Source: Clostridiales bacterium (GTDB lineage Bacteria > Bacillota > Clostridia > Tissierellales > Dethiosulfatibacteraceae). From it: 5,948 nt of DNA. This document shows, piece after piece, positions 5,159 through 5,948 of this stretch (the stretch's first letter is position 1; each line of letters begins with the position of its first letter). The notes beneath the pieces are model-generated. The model made no database searches. It was not told the DNA's origin and saw only the letters and a list, made by a program, of their open reading frames with translations. Location: NCBI GenBank assembly GCA_003446975.1, contig DMAP01000053.1:1-5948 (forward strand). The letters run 5' to 3'. The position numbers were made by a program, and so were the translations under genes.

Positions 5159-5948
5159 ATGATAAAAAAATTATTTTTACTGGTAACGGTGCTGGTTCTT
5201 TCGTCAGCATTGGTAGGATGCAGTGGAAGCAACAAAGACAAGATTGTTCTCAATGTATTGAATTACGGAGAGTACATTGATATGGACCTTTTGGATGAAT
5301 TTGAAAACAAATTCGATGTGAAGATTAATTATGAAAGCTATCCAACCCCAGAAGACATGTACACAAAAGTGAAATCCGGTGCTACCAATTATGACCTGAT
5401 TATTTCAAGTGATTATATGATTGAAAGACTGATAAGAGAGGGTTGGGCACTAGAACTCGATTATGGAAACATTCCCAACTATCAGTTTATTGATGAGGAT
5501 TTCAAAAAGACAGCTTTCGATCCTGAAGGCAAATATACTGTTCCCATTTTCTGGGGTACATTAGGAATCCTGTACGACACAACAAAAGTAGATGGAACAC
5601 CGACAAGTTGGGATCTTCTGTGGGATGAAAATTACTCCGGTCAGATTCTTATGATGGATAGTCAGCGGGATTCGCTAGGTGCAGCTCTCAAAAAACTGGG
5701 TTATTCTTTGAATACAACAAATGAATCAGAGCTAGAGCAGGCAAAAGAATTGCTGATACAGCAAAAGCCTCTCGTGCTAGCTTATGTAGTGGATGAAGTC
5801 AGAGACATGATGATTGGCGGTGAAGCCGCTGTCGCCCTTCTATGGTCAGGCGAAGCTGTGGCTGCGATGGGTGAAAATGAAAATCTCTCCTATTATGTAC
5901 CTGAGGAAGGCTCCAATGTCTGGGTAGATGCAATGTTTATTCCCAAAA
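5159..5948 (+). CDS. potD: Spermidine/putrescine-binding lipoprotein PotD (3' end beyond window)
   Basis: Extracellular receptor that captures polyamine and hands it to PotBC. Translation from ATG at 5159 gives 263 codons with no stop before the edge; the family is about 350 residues, so roughly three quarters is present. It starts MIKKLFLLVTVLVLSSALVGC, a lipoprotein signal peptide with lipobox LVGC and lipidated Cys21. The body matches PotD throughout: NYGEYIDMDLLDEFE (35-49), SGATNYDLIISSDYMIERL (73-91), VPIFWGTLGILYD (128-140), TSWDLLWD (149-156), LGYSLNTTN (180-188), LLWSGEA (227-233) and VWVDAMFIP (254-262). Trp229, Trp255 and Asp257 coincide with polyamine-contact residues of E. coli PotD. 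By my hand alignment, the E. coli contacts Trp34, Tyr85, Asp168 and Glu171 are Tyr36, Asp85, Ser168 and Asp171 here, so the ligand preference may differ. It is the last visible gene of the operon. Confidence 0.93.
   Translation, partial: MIKKLFLLVTVLVLSSALVGCSGSNKDKIVLNVLNYGEYIDMDLLDEFENKFDVKINYESYPTPEDMYTKVKSGATNYDLIISSDYMIERLIREGWALELDYGNIPNYQFIDEDFKKTAFDPEGKYTVPIFWGTLGILYDTTKVDGTPTSWDLLWDENYSGQILMMDSQRDSLGAALKKLGYSLNTTNESELEQAKELLIQQKPLVLAYVVDEVRDMMIGGEAAVALLWSGEAVAAMGENENLSYYVPEEGSNVWVDAMFIPK

Overview
The window looks like a chromosomal segment of a low-G+C Gram-positive bacterium (Firmicutes, most likely a clostridial or Tissierellia-like anaerobe). The reasons are A/T-rich intergenic DNA, strong GGAGG-type ribosome binding sites, frequent TTG starts, textbook sigma-A promoters, a T-box riboswitch, and a diacylglyceryl-lipoprotein solute-binding protein. 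The exact genus cannot be read from the sequence.

The window holds two divergent transcription units that part at about 1690-1880. The left unit is on the minus strand. trpS (tryptophanyl-tRNA synthetase, 646-1644) has its own promoter. A second promoter, whose -35 box overlaps the trpS stop codon, drives a T-box leader (about 388-613). The leader reads as valine-responsive: a GUA specifier, and a UGGU bulge that fits a tRNA ending in ACCA. It is followed by a 57-codon ORF for a two-helix membrane protein (182-355, TTG start) and then by the first 56 codons of valS (valyl-tRNA synthetase, TTG start), which runs off the left edge. The small ORF's stop codon abuts the valS ribosome binding site, so both genes should be controlled by uncharged tRNA-Val.

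The right unit is on the plus strand and is a compact spermidine/putrescine ABC importer operon: an XRE-cupin regulator (1938-2474), then potA (ATPase), potB and potC (permeases) and potD (lipoprotein receptor, cut by the right edge). Gaps are 11, 1, -7 and 0 nt, so the genes are almost certainly co-transcribed and partly translationally coupled. A perfect-consensus sigma-A promoter (TTGACA, 17 nt, TATAAT) lies upstream. A long A/T-rich inverted repeat begins just after the predicted transcription start and is the best candidate operator for the regulator, which would then control its own operon in response to polyamine.

Most of this is familiar biology. The least explained element is the small membrane protein placed between the T-box and valS. 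The predicted operator and the modified polyamine-contact residues of PotD also deserve a look. I see no mobile element, CRISPR array, tRNA or rRNA gene.
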